DNA of 64,000 nt from JADGNF01 sp964582085 (GTDB lineage Archaea; Thermoproteota; Bathyarchaeia; Bathyarchaeales; Bathycorpusculaceae), in assembly GCA_964582085.1 (NCBI GenBank), contig CAZOPV010000005.1:62001-126000 (forward strand), in the 5' to 3' direction. The first letter of the stretch is position 1; each line of letters opens with the position of its first letter. Below the pieces are notes generated by a model that ran no database searches, was not told where the DNA came from, and saw nothing but the letters and a program-made list of their open reading frames with translations. Shown here one piece after another: positions 1 to 9,436 of the stretch. Made by a program: the position numbers and the translations under genes.

Positions 1-1995
1 TACATCGAAGAGTGGGCTAGACTTATAGAGTACCCTGCACCCAAGTTTCGCCGTGCCGCTATAGACATCGAAGTTTATGCACCCATATCGTCTCGTGTTC
101 CTGACCCCCGTGAAGCCGCCTACCCAGTGGTTTGTTGCTCTCTTTACGCCTCAGATAATCAAAAGAAAGTGTTGATGCTAAAACGGCAAGGCGTAAAAGT
201 GGGAAACACAAAATTGCCAACTGACGTCGAATTGGAGTACTACGAAACTGAAGAAGACCTCCTCAGAGGCATCTTTGAAATTCTATGGGAATACCCTTTT
301 GTTTTGACCTTCAACGGCGACGACTTTGACTTGCGGTATCTAACTCACAGAGCTACGAACCTTGGGATAGAGAAAAGAGAGATACCTATAGAAGTTGGCA
401 GGAGAGTAAGCCTGCTCAAATATGGCGTGCACATTGATTTGTACAAGTTCTTCTTTAACCGAGCCATCCAAATCTATGCATTTAGCAACCGTTATCGCGA
501 TGTCACCTTAAACGATGTGGGCAAAGGCGTTATTGGCTTGGAAAAAATTGTTTGCAACAAAGGCATAGGGGACTTATCATATACTGAGTTGGCAGAGTAC
601 TGTTTTCGAGACTCAGAGATCACCTTTAAACTCACTAACTTCGAAGACGAACTTGCCATGAAACTTATCCTTGTCCTAACTAGGATCAGCAGCATGCCTA
701 TGGAAGATGTAAGCCGCCAAGGTGTCTCCCGCTGGATAAGAAACTTTATGCACCGCGAACACCGCCACAAAAAAATGCTCATCCCCAACTCACAGGACAT
801 ACTCACCCAGAAAGGACAAACCGCAACCAAAGCCATAATCAAAGGCAAAAAATATCAAGGAGCCATAGTCGTCGAACCAGTGCCAGGTGTACACTTTAAT
901 GTAGCAGTTATGGACTTCCCCAGCCTGTACCCCTCTATTATTAAAGTCTGGAACCTCGGCTATCAATCAATCCTCTGTCCCCATGCTGAATGCAAACGCA
1001 ATATTATTCCAAACACGCCTCACTGGGTATGCACTAAAAAACGTGCAATGGAAAGCCTCCTCATAGGTTCTCTACGCGATCTGCGTGTGCAATGGTACAA
1101 AAATAAAGCCAAAGACAAGACCCTCACAGAAGAGCAGAGAAACTGGTACAAAGTGGCACAAGGCGCCCTCAAAGTCATCTTGAATGCCAGTTACGGCGTC
1201 TTTGGCGCAGAAAGCTTTGACCTCTACTGCCCACCCGTTGCGGAAGCTACTGCAGCCATAGGCAGATTCGCTATAACTAAAATACTTGAAAGAGCCAAAA
1301 CATTGGGCATACAAGTTTTGTATGGCGACACCGATAGTTTATTCTTGAAAAATCCATCGAAAGCGCAGATTGAAGATTTAGTCCACTGGACTGAACATGA
1401 ACTAAAAATGGGCATAGATGTGGATAAAATGTACAGATACGCCGTTTTCAGTAGCCGCAAGAAAAACTACCTCGGAGTACTTGAAGATGGATCCGTAGAT
1501 GTAAAAGGTTTAACAGGCAAGAAAAAGCACATTCCAGTTTTCATAAAAGACGCATTTAACCAGATGAAAGACTGTCTGGCACAAGTCAAGACGCCGGCCG
1601 AATTCGAGAAAGCAAAAAAAGACATAGCAAATATCGTCCGCGCCCGTTACACAAAACTGAAGCGACGAGAGTGGGAAGATATGAGTGAACTTGCCTTCAG
1701 CGTGGTACTAGGAGATGATCTTGAACGCTACACCAAAACTACTCCACAGCATGTGAAGGCGGCAAAAAGTTTGCAGCAAAGCGGCATAGAAGTGCGGGGA
1801 GGAGACCTTATACGTTTTGTTAAAACAATACGTGAACCTCATGTGAAACCTGTGGAGTTGGCTACCAAAAATGAGGTTGATGTGGACAAGTATATTGCAT
1901 ATTTACATAGTACATTTGACCAAGTGCTTGATGCTTTGGGGTTAAGTTTTGACGAAATTATAGGATTAACTAAACTTGAAAGATTTTTGGCATAA
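1..1995 (+). CDS. polB: Family B DNA polymerase, 3' part (5' end outside window)
   Basis: Replicative-type DNA-dependent DNA polymerase with a 3'-5' proofreading exonuclease. The frame is open from base 1, so the start lies upstream. Counting codons from base 1, I see ExoI (D22-I-E24), ExoII (N105 to F109-D110), ExoIII (Y200 to D204), polymerase motif A (DFPSLYPSII, D305), motif B (K391 to Y398-G399) and motif C (YGDTDS, 441-446). All catalytic acidic residues for both activities are present. Only the N-terminal domain is missing from view. The stop TAA at 1993-1995 is followed closely by a convergent glycosylation operon. Which archaeal PolB group it belongs to needs a tree. Confidence 0.95.
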   Translation, partial: YIEEWARLIEYPAPKFRRAAIDIEVYAPISSRVPDPREAAYPVVCCSLYASDNQKKVLMLKRQGVKVGNTKLPTDVELEYYETEEDLLRGIFEILWEYPFVLTFNGDDFDLRYLTHRATNLGIEKREIPIEVGRRVSLLKYGVHIDLYKFFFNRAIQIYAFSNRYRDVTLNDVGKGVIGLEKIVCNKGIGDLSYTELAEYCFRDSEITFKLTNFEDELAMKLILVLTRISSMPMEDVSRQGVSRWIRNFMHREHRHKKMLIPNSQDILTQKGQTATKAIIKGKKYQGAIVVEPVPGVHFNVAVMDFPSLYPSIIKVWNLGYQSILCPHAECKRNIIPNTPHWVCTKKRAMESLLIGSLRDLRVQWYKNKAKDKTLTEEQRNWYKVAQGALKVILNASYGVFGAESFDLYCPPVAEATAAIGRFAITKILERAKTLGIQVLYGDTDSLFLKNPSKAQIEDLVHWTEHELKMGIDVDKMYRYAVFSSRKKNYLGVLEDGSVDVKGLTGKKKHIPVFIKDAFNQMKDCLAQVKTPAEFEKAKKDIANIVRARYTKLKRREWEDMSELAFSVVLGDDLERYTKTTPQHVKAAKSLQQSGIEVRGGDLIRFVKTIREPHVKPVELATKNEVDVDKYIAYLHSTFDQVLDALGLSFDEIIGLTKLERFLA

Positions 1996-1996
1996 A

Positions 1997-2872
1997 TTAA
2001 ATTGAGAGAAAATCAACGAGCACTGCAAGAGCGGTGAAAACTGCTATGATCAATGAGATAATGGTAACCACTTGCCGCTCCGTTAGAGGTCTACGGTAGG
2101 TTAGCAAGGTTACAAGGCTTCGTCGATGGTCAGAAACAAGTTTTTTACCGTCAAATGTAACGTTGGCTTTCTTGTGTACAAAAAAGACAGACGATAAGAT
2201 GAGGATAGAGTTGACGACGTAGGGAAGAATCGATATAAGCAGGCTAGATTTGAGGTCGGTTAACACTGCAAACGAGGCTATCGTTAAACCTATTGCGAAG
2301 GAACCTGTGTTGCCGACAAAAATTTTGCCTTGAAAGTTGAAAAATGCGAGAATTAGCCACATAACTAAAGGACCAATCATGAGAACTTGAAAAGTAGTTG
2401 AAGTCAACACAGTCAATCCTATAAGGATTATAGCGGGGCCAAGGGTTTCTAACCCATTTAAACCACCCAGCATATTAATGGTGTTAGTAATTACCATCAC
2501 CATTAAAGGCACAACTATAAAGACGTATGCGCCGCCAAATTGCACACTTCCCAGCAGAGGGATTGAGATAGAAGTACGCATTTCAGGAGTAGCCAAAACG
2601 AAATACATCAAAGGTAAAGCGGCAATCAAAGGCATGAAAGCTTTGTAACGCCATTTTAAGTCTATCCAGTCGTCCAGCATGCCCATGAATCCACCAAACA
2701 GTATACAGACAGCCAGGGTCAAGGGGGCTGAAACACCGTTTGCAGTTTTACCGACACCTAAGAAGTAGGCCAAAAAAATGTAGATAGTAGAGAACAGGAC
2801 GTATATTACGCCTAAACCCCAAGGAACCAATGGCTTTCCTGGTTTGTGCTGGTCTGGGACCCTGGGAAACAA
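1997..2872 (-). CDS. aglH: UDP-GlcNAc:dolichyl-phosphate GlcNAc-1-P transferase-like (GT4, Alg7/AglH/MraY superfamily)
   Basis: Polytopic membrane enzyme that should load the first sugar-1-phosphate onto a dolichyl phosphate carrier for N-glycosylation. Seen: about nine hydrophobic segments, an N-terminal PDQHKPGKP block, the acidic GMLDDWIDLKWR loop, the NTINMLGGLNGLE motif, VGNTGSF (equivalent to the family VGDxGS) and a late SDHRRS. This order matches polyprenyl-phosphate HexNAc-1-P transferases. The start is TTG at 2872 with GGTGGGAG just upstream. It lies 12 bp after the aglB stop, so it is probably cotranscribed with the oligosaccharyltransferase. Sugar specificity cannot be read from sequence; AglH is the best analogue. 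Confidence 0.8.
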   Translation of the reverse strand: MFPRVPDQHKPGKPLVPWGLGVIYVLFSTIYIFLAYFLGVGKTANGVSAPLTLAVCILFGGFMGMLDDWIDLKWRYKAFMPLIAALPLMYFVLATPEMRTSISIPLLGSVQFGGAYVFIVVPLMVMVITNTINMLGGLNGLETLGPAIILIGLTVLTSTTFQVLMIGPLVMWLILAFFNFQGKIFVGNTGSFAIGLTIASFAVLTDLKSSLLISILPYVVNSILILSSVFFVHKKANVTFDGKKLVSDHRRSLVTLLTYRRPLTERQVVTIISLIIAVFTALAVLVDFLSI

Positions 2873-2884
2873 AGTTCTCCCACC

Positions 2885-5137
2885 TTAAGGTGTAGTTACC
2901 GAGGTATTGTATTTTTCCCAGTCAATTTTATAGAGGCAAACTAAAGGCACCAACGTACCATATTGCTGTGCCGCAGTAACTGGATCTACTTCTAAGCCTG
3001 CGATATAAACTGGCGTGAAGTACTCAAGAGTAGATGCGGTTTCCGACATAGTAAAGCCGTATTTGTCTGCCCATTGCTTCTCAGCGTTGCTCATAAGCTT
3101 GTATATTGTAGAGTTCAAGCCCATGTCATTCCATTCGGTAACACCGCTTGTCATGTTGTAACCGAAGTCGGTTTTGTTACTCCATTGGTAGTCAGATGTC
3201 ATGTAGCCTGAATCAATGAATCGCGGCTTTGCATTGCCTGAAATATCGGCCATCCATACCCATTTGCCTTCGTCGCCGTAACCGCCAAATCGCACATTAC
3301 CACTTAATTGGTTATTGGAAATTGGAAGCTGAAGCGTCATAAAGACAAGCAAATATGAAGCATCATAGTTCTTAAGCATCTTTATTGACTGCGTTTCATT
3401 TGCCATCATAGCATAAGCCACATTTTCGATTTGAGTAGCATTCACTGTTGTGTTATCACACAAGGTCGTGACATTACCAAGATACCCTATCCAGTTACCA
3501 TAATCCCACCAGCTAGCAACAACATCGGTCTGGGCGAGGTTCTCCTTCATGTAGGCAACCATGTTCCGCCATTGCGGAACAGGCTCATTAGCAGCTATGG
3601 GCAAACTTGACGAAGTTATAGCTAAGGGGCTATATGCCATGTTGTAAACTCGAGGTTCTCCACCAGTCTGAGGAGAGAAGGCAAAGTTAGTAACTAACAA
3701 CCCAAAGATCAACAAGATAGCGATGGCGCTGTATTCTTTGCCCACTCGACTTAGCCGCCGTTTAGACTTTAACATAACTTGTGAACCAGACTCACGGATT
3801 AAAGTATAAAACGGTTTTAACAAACCGAAAACGCCGTTGGAAACTAGCAGGGCAAACGCAGGAGCCAACAATATAAGCAAACGAACCATGGAGCCTGCAA
3901 AATACAAAGAAGACAAACCGAAAAGCACCAAAAAGATGTTTCTGTTAGTCGGGTTTTTCACTGTGAAGTACATACCTACCAAGAAGAATAGTATGCTGAT
4001 GCCTAATTCGTAGTACATTGAACCCCAAGCTGAAATGCGGTGCTCAGCCACGGATTCGATAAGAGGTTGGGCGGATCTCTGGAATGGGTCAACCACCGAG
4101 ATGAACTTACCGGCAATGCTAGTTAAATCGCCAAACACGGCTATACCAACTACACCGCCGACCAAAATAGCGAGGAACGCCACTGAAAGTATAGTTTTAG
4201 TGCGCATGGTTATGTTAGTCCGTAGAATTTCAGCAACACAGAGAACCACAAACACAGCGGCAACTGGCAGTATTGCACCTGACGTTAGGTAGTGGGGAGA
4301 AAGAACTGGAACGTTTATGGCGGCAAACAAACCTAAACCGAAGGTTATACTGTATACCATTAGAAGACGCTGGGTGTAACGTTTAATCAAAACAAGTATA
4401 AAGGCGTAAACGGCAATTAGGTCAATCAAAAAATAGGCTGCGCCCCAACCGGCGCTGAAATAGAAGAGCGCGGCGGCTGAACCCAGCGAGTACAGCAGCA
4501 CCGATCTGAAAGATCTGTTGGGGTCAAGGGCACGCATAAACAGAAAAATGAACAATAAAAGAGCGAGTACACCAACAGTTTCGGTGTCAAAGAAGCCCAG
4601 AGAAGACCGTTGGATATAGGATGGCATCAAACCCAAAATGAGAGCAGAAAGTAACCCCACGGTTTTTCCACCCATGTCTTTTCCTACAAAATACATTAAC
4701 AAAACGGCAAACGTACCTAGTAAGGGAGCCATTAATGAGCAGAAGGACATTAAGTCAATACTTACACCTAACGCTGAAATGATGCTGTAAAGTACCGCAG
4801 TAGTCATAGGCAACGAAGGTAAAGACTGGGACATATCAAGCCCATCTGGATAGAATTGCTGAGTATTTATCCATGGAGGAGAATAAGGAGACAGTAAACC
4901 ATCGTTGACCATTTTATTAGTTAAAGAATACTGGTAGTAAGGGTCAAATTCATTAAGCCCTAAACTGCCTGAGGGTATTTCCCAGCGCATAGGCAAAACA
5001 CGTATCGTAAACGCAATAAACAAAATCAACAATAGAGCGGTTATAGTTAAGATAGATGCGTGGCTTACTGAAACACGCAGTTTTCCCGTACCTTTTAGTC
5101 CTCTTGAAAGTGCCTCTTTAATCGCCATTTGTGCCAT
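2885..5137 (-). CDS. aglB: Oligosaccharyltransferase catalytic subunit AglB (STT3 family)
   Basis: Transfers the lipid-linked glycan to Asn in N-X-S/T sequons on the outer face of the membrane. 750 residues, within the usual family range. The N-terminal half has a dozen or so transmembrane segments; the first external loop carries the catalytic FDPYYQY motif after GLNEF. The C-terminal globular domain starts with the diagnostic WWDYGNWIGY sequon-binding motif and contains several sequons itself (for example DNTT and VNAT). ATG at 5137 follows a GAAGAG site. It is the first gene of a two-gene unit with the AglH-like transferase. An OSTC-like protein at 8489 could be an accessory subunit (inference). 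Confidence 0.95.
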   Translation of the reverse strand: MAQMAIKEALSRGLKGTGKLRVSVSHASILTITALLLILFIAFTIRVLPMRWEIPSGSLGLNEFDPYYQYSLTNKMVNDGLLSPYSPPWINTQQFYPDGLDMSQSLPSLPMTTAVLYSIISALGVSIDLMSFCSLMAPLLGTFAVLLMYFVGKDMGGKTVGLLSALILGLMPSYIQRSSLGFFDTETVGVLALLLFIFLFMRALDPNRSFRSVLLYSLGSAAALFYFSAGWGAAYFLIDLIAVYAFILVLIKRYTQRLLMVYSITFGLGLFAAINVPVLSPHYLTSGAILPVAAVFVVLCVAEILRTNITMRTKTILSVAFLAILVGGVVGIAVFGDLTSIAGKFISVVDPFQRSAQPLIESVAEHRISAWGSMYYELGISILFFLVGMYFTVKNPTNRNIFLVLFGLSSLYFAGSMVRLLILLAPAFALLVSNGVFGLLKPFYTLIRESGSQVMLKSKRRLSRVGKEYSAIAILLIFGLLVTNFAFSPQTGGEPRVYNMAYSPLAITSSSLPIAANEPVPQWRNMVAYMKENLAQTDVVASWWDYGNWIGYLGNVTTLCDNTTVNATQIENVAYAMMANETQSIKMLKNYDASYLLVFMTLQLPISNNQLSGNVRFGGYGDEGKWVWMADISGNAKPRFIDSGYMTSDYQWSNKTDFGYNMTSGVTEWNDMGLNSTIYKLMSNAEKQWADKYGFTMSETASTLEYFTPVYIAGLEVDPVTAAQQYGTLVPLVCLYKIDWEKYNTSVTTP

Positions 5138-5247
5138 CTCTTCACACAGATTGATTATGCCATCTATTTATTTTTGCGGTTATTGGGTTATATCATAAAG
5201 CCATTCATATATGCCTTTTCCAAAAAGTAAAGCCGTAAATTCAGTTG

Positions 5248-5916
5248 CTAGGTGGTTTTTACAGCACAAAAAATAACCCATGGGCTTAAACTATGAAAGT
5301 GGTTCAGCCTCAAAAACCTCTCAACAACAGAGAAAAAAGGAACTAAACGGTTGTTGGACATTCGTCCGAAAGGCAACCAATTGTAGCCCATTTTTTTGAT
5401 TACATAAAATCTGTTTTTTCTCAAGGTCTTAACAACTTGTTTGTAGGAGTGCATGTAGGATTTACCTTCTAGTTCACGAATTTTTGACTTAAGGCTGGAT
5501 TTATTGCCGAAAGAAAAAATAAAAGATGAATCAAACTTCAGGATTCTGTAGCATTCGCTGAGAACAGTATCTAACTCAGCAATATAGTCTAGAACTTCGA
5601 TCATAAATACAGCGTCCACGACCTGATGTTTCAGCGGAATTTGGTTTGCATCAGCTAAAATTATGTTGACGTCGGGACTTTTTTGTTTTAACCTACGCAA
5701 ACTGTAAAGATCAATATCTATGCCTACAACAGTAACCTTTTTGTTTGCAGCTAAAATAGAGAACCTGCCCGATTCTGCGCCTACGTCAACAATAAGAGAG
5801 AGTTTTTCAAGATCAACACAATCAAGAATAAAGTCGGTTTCTATCTTAGTCAAATATGTTCCCATTTGGGTTTTTGCAGCCTTTTCCCAGTGTGTTTCTT
5901 CGGCAGGCTTTATCAT
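5248..5916 (-). CDS. Class I SAM-dependent methyltransferase, substrate unknown
   Basis: Rossmann-fold methyltransferase. Motif I reads VDVGAESGRFS at about residues 39-49, then the acidic strand-2 end VVGIDIDLY, a DAN motif III region and a VFMIEVLDYI segment typical of the post-I block of Methyltransf_11 proteins. The glycine motif is slightly divergent (VGAESG rather than VGCGxG). It lies 8 bp downstream of the small zinc-ribbon gene on the same strand, so the two probably share a transcript. Position upstream of aglB might hint at a cell-surface role, but that is only proximity. Confidence 0.75.
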   Translation of the reverse strand: MIKPAEETHWEKAAKTQMGTYLTKIETDFILDCVDLEKLSLIVDVGAESGRFSILAANKKVTVVGIDIDLYSLRRLKQKSPDVNIILADANQIPLKHQVVDAVFMIEVLDYIAELDTVLSECYRILKFDSSFIFSFGNKSSLKSKIRELEGKSYMHSYKQVVKTLRKNRFYVIKKMGYNWLPFGRMSNNRLVPFFSVVERFLRLNHFHSLSPWVIFCAVKTT

Positions 5917-5924
5917 CTAGTAGT

Positions 5925-6107
5925 TCACGGTTTTGCGGGTTTCACTTCAACGTTAAGGGGTAACAGAGAAAGTTTTCTGCCGCATTTAGGGCATTTGCCT
6001 TCATGTTGATGGAGAATTTCGTCTGGAGGTTTAAGCTCAGCGCCTTCATATAAGATGGTGTGACACTCATGACATACAACACGCTGCGGCACCCAATGCA
6101 TCCTCAC
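5925..6107 (-). CDS. Small zinc-ribbon protein (60 aa)
   Basis: Conserved-looking small archaeal protein with two CxxC knuckles (VCHECH and KCPKCG) that should bind one zinc. GTG at 6107 opens the longest frame, and an in-frame ATG at 6101 gives the MHWVPQR start. A TATA-like element about 25 bp upstream places transcription initiation almost on the start codon, so the message is probably leaderless. The GGTGAGG next to the ATG is too close to serve as a normal ribosome site. Function unknown; it leads a unit with the methyltransferase. Confidence 0.7.
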   Translation of the reverse strand: MRMHWVPQRVVCHECHTILYEGAELKPPDEILHQHEGKCPKCGRKLSLLPLNVEVKPAKP

Positions 6108-6126
6108 CTAAGAGAAGGACATACAA

Positions 6127-6139
6127 AATATTTAATTGT
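6127..6139 (-). promoter_or_regulatory. TATA box for the zinc-ribbon/methyltransferase unit
   Basis: On the minus strand this reads AATTAAATATTTT. Its centre is about 25 bp before the GTG/ATG pair at 6107/6101, the normal archaeal TATA-to-start-site distance, which implies leaderless transcription. Confidence 0.5.
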
Positions 6140-6259
6140 TGTTATATTTTGAGATTACCTCTGTATCTTTTTTTTTAAAAAAAAAGAGTTAAGAATCAAC
6201 TGAACGGTACACATGTTTATTTCATAAAAGTTACTTTTCATAGTTTAGTGTGATGCAGT

Positions 6260-8350
6260 TTGGAGGGATACACCTTTATCATCACTGAAAAACCAGATGC
6301 AGCTTACCGCATAGCCACTGCGCTGAATCAAGAAGGTAACGTGGAACGCGTTGTTGAGAAAGGAATGCCATATTTTGTGGCTTACCGCGGAGAGAAAATT
6401 GTAGTAGTTCCTGCTTTGGGACACTTATACACTGTTACACAAAGTGAAAAAGAACAAGGCAATCATTATCCTGTGTTTAATCTTAAGTGGGTTCCACTGT
6501 ACCAAGTGAATCAAAAAGCCAGTCGAATCCGCGTTTGGTTACAAATAATTTCTAAGCTTGCAAAAGAGGCAAAAAGGTTCATTGATGCCTGCGACTATGA
6601 CCTTGAAGGCAGCATAATAGGCTACTGCATACTAAAGTACAGTTGTGGTGAAAAACAAAGCGTAGCTAAACGGATGAAATACTCTACCCTTACAAAAGAA
6701 GAGCTACAAAGGGCTTACGACACTCTTTCGCCACATCTAGACTTTGCCCTGATAGAATCAGGACTGACAAGACATGAAGTTGATTGGTTGTATGGCATAA
6801 ACCTCTCCCGCGCCTTAACGCTAGCAACAAAAAAAATGAGCGGTTATTACGCCACTCTCAGCACTGGGAGAGTTCAGGGCCCAACGCTCAAATTTCTTGT
6901 TGAACGAGAAAGGGAAATAACCGGCTTTATGCCAAATCCTTACTGGATTTTTAAAGCAAAAATCACAATTGGTGAAAAACAATTTGATGCTGGCTACAAA
7001 AAGAATCCAATAAAAAGCAAAGAAGAAGCCGAAAAAGTAGCTGAACTATGCAGAGAAAAAAAAGGCGTCATAGAAAATATCGAGGAAAAAAGGCTTATTT
7101 TACCACCTCTGGTTCCGTTTGATTTGGGCGCACTACAAAGCGAAGCCTATAGTTCTTTTGGTTACTCGCCTATGCGCACCTCCACTATTGCCCAGAAACT
7201 TTACCTTGAAGCTTTGATTTCCTATCCTCGAACAGGTAGCCAGAAATTGCCTTCCCAAATAGGGTATGAGGACATTTTTAAAAAACTATCAAAGTGGCGC
7301 GAGTACAATCAACTTGCAAGAGAACTATTGACTAGACCAAAAATAAAGCCAAACGAGGGAAAAAAGGTTGACCCAGCGCACCCCGCTATTTACCCCACAG
7401 GAAAATTGCCAGAAAAGGCTCTGGTGGGGGCAGAGAAGAACATTTTTGACCTTGTGGTTAGGAGGTTCTTTGCAGTTTTTGGGTCTCCTGCAGTTCGCCA
7501 CATCTTGGAGGTAACAATTAACATTGGAGAAGAAAGTTTTTCGCTGACTGGGAAAAAGATGTTAAATGAGGGGTGGCTTCGATTCTACAGTCCCTACAGA
7601 AAACTAGAGGATTCACCGTTGCCGCCGCTTCGGAAAGACCAAGAAGTAAAGGTGGAAAAGCTAATTTTAGAAAACAAATTCACTCAGCCGCCACTGCGCT
7701 ACAACCCTCGGACACTACTTCAAAAAATGGAAGAGTGCAACATAGGAACTAAAGCCACCCGCGCAACCATAATACAAACGCTCTATGATCGCGGTTACAT
7801 CCGCGATGAAAAAGTTGCTGTTTCCGAATTAGGGCTTGCAGTCACGGATGCCCTTGAGAAATTTTGTCCATCAGTAGTCTCAGTTGAGTTTACCCGCCAA
7901 TTGGAAGAACAAATGGAGGCAATTCAGCAAGGAAAAGAGACCAAAGAGAAAATCATGAGGTGTACTATCGAAAACCTCAAAGAAATCACAGCTATTTTGA
8001 AAGCTAACGAAAGAGCTATAGGAAAACAATTGAGCTACGCCTTGCAAATTACAAAGATAAATCAGAAAACAATAGGGCCATGCCCTACATGTCATAGTGG
8101 AAAATTAATTATCATAAAGTCAAAAAGAACCAAGAAACATTTCGCCGGTTGCACAAACTATTTTAATGGAACATGCAAAACCGCGTTTCCCCTGCCTCAG
8201 AAAGGGACAGTTAAACCTTCTGGCAGAATTTGTGATAGTTGCGAATGGCCAACGGTACAAGTTAGCCTAAGAGGAAAAAAACCTTGGATTTTATGCCTAA
8301 ACCCCGCATGTCTCAACAGAATCCAAAAAAATAAAGTAAACGACCATTAA
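6260..8350 (+). CDS. topA: DNA topoisomerase I (type IA)
   Basis: Relaxes negative supercoils by single-strand passage through a 5'-phosphotyrosine intermediate. TOPRIM domain at the N terminus with E10 and the D112-x-D114-x-E116 metal site (ACDYDLEGS). STGRVQGPTL follows, and the catalytic tyrosine is Y322 in ISYPRTGS. HPAIYPTG and NIGTKATRATII complete the core. The C terminus has two Cys clusters (GPCPTC to CTNYFNGTC; CDSC to CLNPAC), zinc-finger tails usual for archaeal TopA. The only possible upstream start is TTG at 6260, since an in-frame TGA lies at 6251. No helicase domain, so not a reverse gyrase. Confidence 0.93.
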   Translation: MEGYTFIITEKPDAAYRIATALNQEGNVERVVEKGMPYFVAYRGEKIVVVPALGHLYTVTQSEKEQGNHYPVFNLKWVPLYQVNQKASRIRVWLQIISKLAKEAKRFIDACDYDLEGSIIGYCILKYSCGEKQSVAKRMKYSTLTKEELQRAYDTLSPHLDFALIESGLTRHEVDWLYGINLSRALTLATKKMSGYYATLSTGRVQGPTLKFLVEREREITGFMPNPYWIFKAKITIGEKQFDAGYKKNPIKSKEEAEKVAELCREKKGVIENIEEKRLILPPLVPFDLGALQSEAYSSFGYSPMRTSTIAQKLYLEALISYPRTGSQKLPSQIGYEDIFKKLSKWREYNQLARELLTRPKIKPNEGKKVDPAHPAIYPTGKLPEKALVGAEKNIFDLVVRRFFAVFGSPAVRHILEVTINIGEESFSLTGKKMLNEGWLRFYSPYRKLEDSPLPPLRKDQEVKVEKLILENKFTQPPLRYNPRTLLQKMEECNIGTKATRATIIQTLYDRGYIRDEKVAVSELGLAVTDALEKFCPSVVSVEFTRQLEEQMEAIQQGKETKEKIMRCTIENLKEITAILKANERAIGKQLSYALQITKINQKTIGPCPTCHSGKLIIIKSKRTKKHFAGCTNYFNGTCKTAFPLPQKGTVKPSGRICDSCEWPTVQVSLRGKKPWILCLNPACLNRIQKNKVNDH

Positions 8351-8488
8351 GTAGCGAGCAACACCCTACGTTTAGAGAAAGACTTTAAAGACCACTAAGC
8401 AATGATATTTAAGTCAGATTGTGAAGCATACATTAACAGGTATACGCCTTAGAGGTAGACAACCCCCAATTAAACGGAGAAACAATAA

Positions 8489-8911
8489 ATGTCCGACAAA
8501 ATAAAAAAACAGACCACCTCACTACCCTACTTGCTCAGCCGATGGTTCAGCAAAATCTCAACCATGAAACCCTCAACCACAATCACAACCATAGTCATAA
8601 TAAGCATAAGCATGCTACTTTTTGGTGGAATAATTTACGATGTAGTCAATGCACCTCTCTCCGCCGTCTACGTAAACTCCAGATTTTACTTCCTGTATCC
8701 AGACTTGAGTTCACAGTTTATATTTGATACAGTAATTTCCGTTACACTATACGCTTTCGGATTAATTGGTTTACTCGCTCTGTACCAGAGCACAAAACAT
8801 GCCTACAACCCAAGACAAGCATATATGACGCTGTCTGTAGCCGCCACTTTAGTGTTGATATCATACATATTCTTAGAGTACTTTATCCGGCTCAAAATGA
8901 GCGGCATCTAA
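8489..8911 (+). CDS. OSTC/DC2-like (Ost3/Ost6 family) membrane protein, putative oligosaccharyltransferase subunit
   Basis: 140 residues with a short cytosolic N terminus and three transmembrane segments. From memory of human OSTC (149 aa), the match runs the full length: a first helix ending in FGGIIYDVV followed by a P-x-S turn, an external loop ending in a QFIF segment, helix two, a short polar loop, and helix three ending in an EYFIRLKMSG stretch that parallels the OSTC C terminus (a MARVFMRMKLPG run). OSTC bridges the eukaryotic STT3 complex and the translocon. Here the archaeal STT3 homologue AglB lies 3.4 kb away. ATG at 8489 has a GGAGAAA site. The role in glycosylation is inferred. 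Confidence 0.65.
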   Translation: MSDKIKKQTTSLPYLLSRWFSKISTMKPSTTITTIVIISISMLLFGGIIYDVVNAPLSAVYVNSRFYFLYPDLSSQFIFDTVISVTLYAFGLIGLLALYQSTKHAYNPRQAYMTLSVAATLVLISYIFLEYFIRLKMSGI

Positions 8912-8926
8912 TTTTTAATCCCTCTT

Positions 8927-9436
8927 TTACCAAGGGTTCTTTTTTAATTTGAATTTGTACGCCACAAAATTAGTGAACAAGTGAATTGGAGGAGTGATCA
9001 AGAGTACCGCAACAGCCAACTCTGCGGTCACTAAATTCAAAAGCAGAGAAAACAACAAAGCACCAACTACAAAATCTATTTGGTCAACTATCGGAAGTAA
9101 ACCCCCAGGAGCAATGTTAAGCCGCCGCTTCAGGAAGGCGCCAGCCAAATCTCCCAGTAAAGCGCCCAAAGGTGTGAGCACGCTGAATAGTAAAGGGTAA
9201 CCAAAAAGTAAACATTCCACGAGCCCCACGCCTATTCCTATTGTCAACCCGAAAAAGAAACCGCGAAAAGTTTTGTTAGCTCCGAATATAGGTTTCCCAT
9301 CAACAAACTTTTTTCCAAAATCCATTGTCAGCCCGCCGCCTCCAAGTACAGGTGCAGCATTAGCGCAGTAAGCAGGGAAAATAAATTTTAGCGCTTCAAT
9401 AACTAAAGTTGCTAAATTCATGTTATCAACCATCAT
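8927..9436 (-). CDS. carS: CDP-archaeol synthase CarS
   Basis: Integral membrane CTP:2,3-di-O-geranylgeranylglyceryl phosphate cytidylyltransferase, which activates archaeal ether lipid for head-group addition. Seen: the N-terminal helix with PAYCANAAPVLGGGG, then the DFGKKF, GANKTFRGFF and GDLAGAFLKRR blocks characteristic of the family, about five membrane segments, and 169 residues (family usually 165-185). The start overlaps the end of radB by ATGA, so translation is coupled. MMVDNM offers several starts; NMNLATL could also be used. Confidence 0.9.
   Translation of the reverse strand: MMVDNMNLATLVIEALKFIFPAYCANAAPVLGGGGLTMDFGKKFVDGKPIFGANKTFRGFFFGLTIGIGVGLVECLLFGYPLLFSVLTPLGALLGDLAGAFLKRRLNIAPGGLLPIVDQIDFVVGALLFSLLLNLVTAELAVAVLLITPPIHLFTNFVAYKFKLKKNPW

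Noticed and set aside
6171..6190. T/A homopolymer run as possible repeat or origin element
   Set aside because: A single AT-rich run between divergent genes; no ORB-like repeats or orc1/cdc6 gene nearby.
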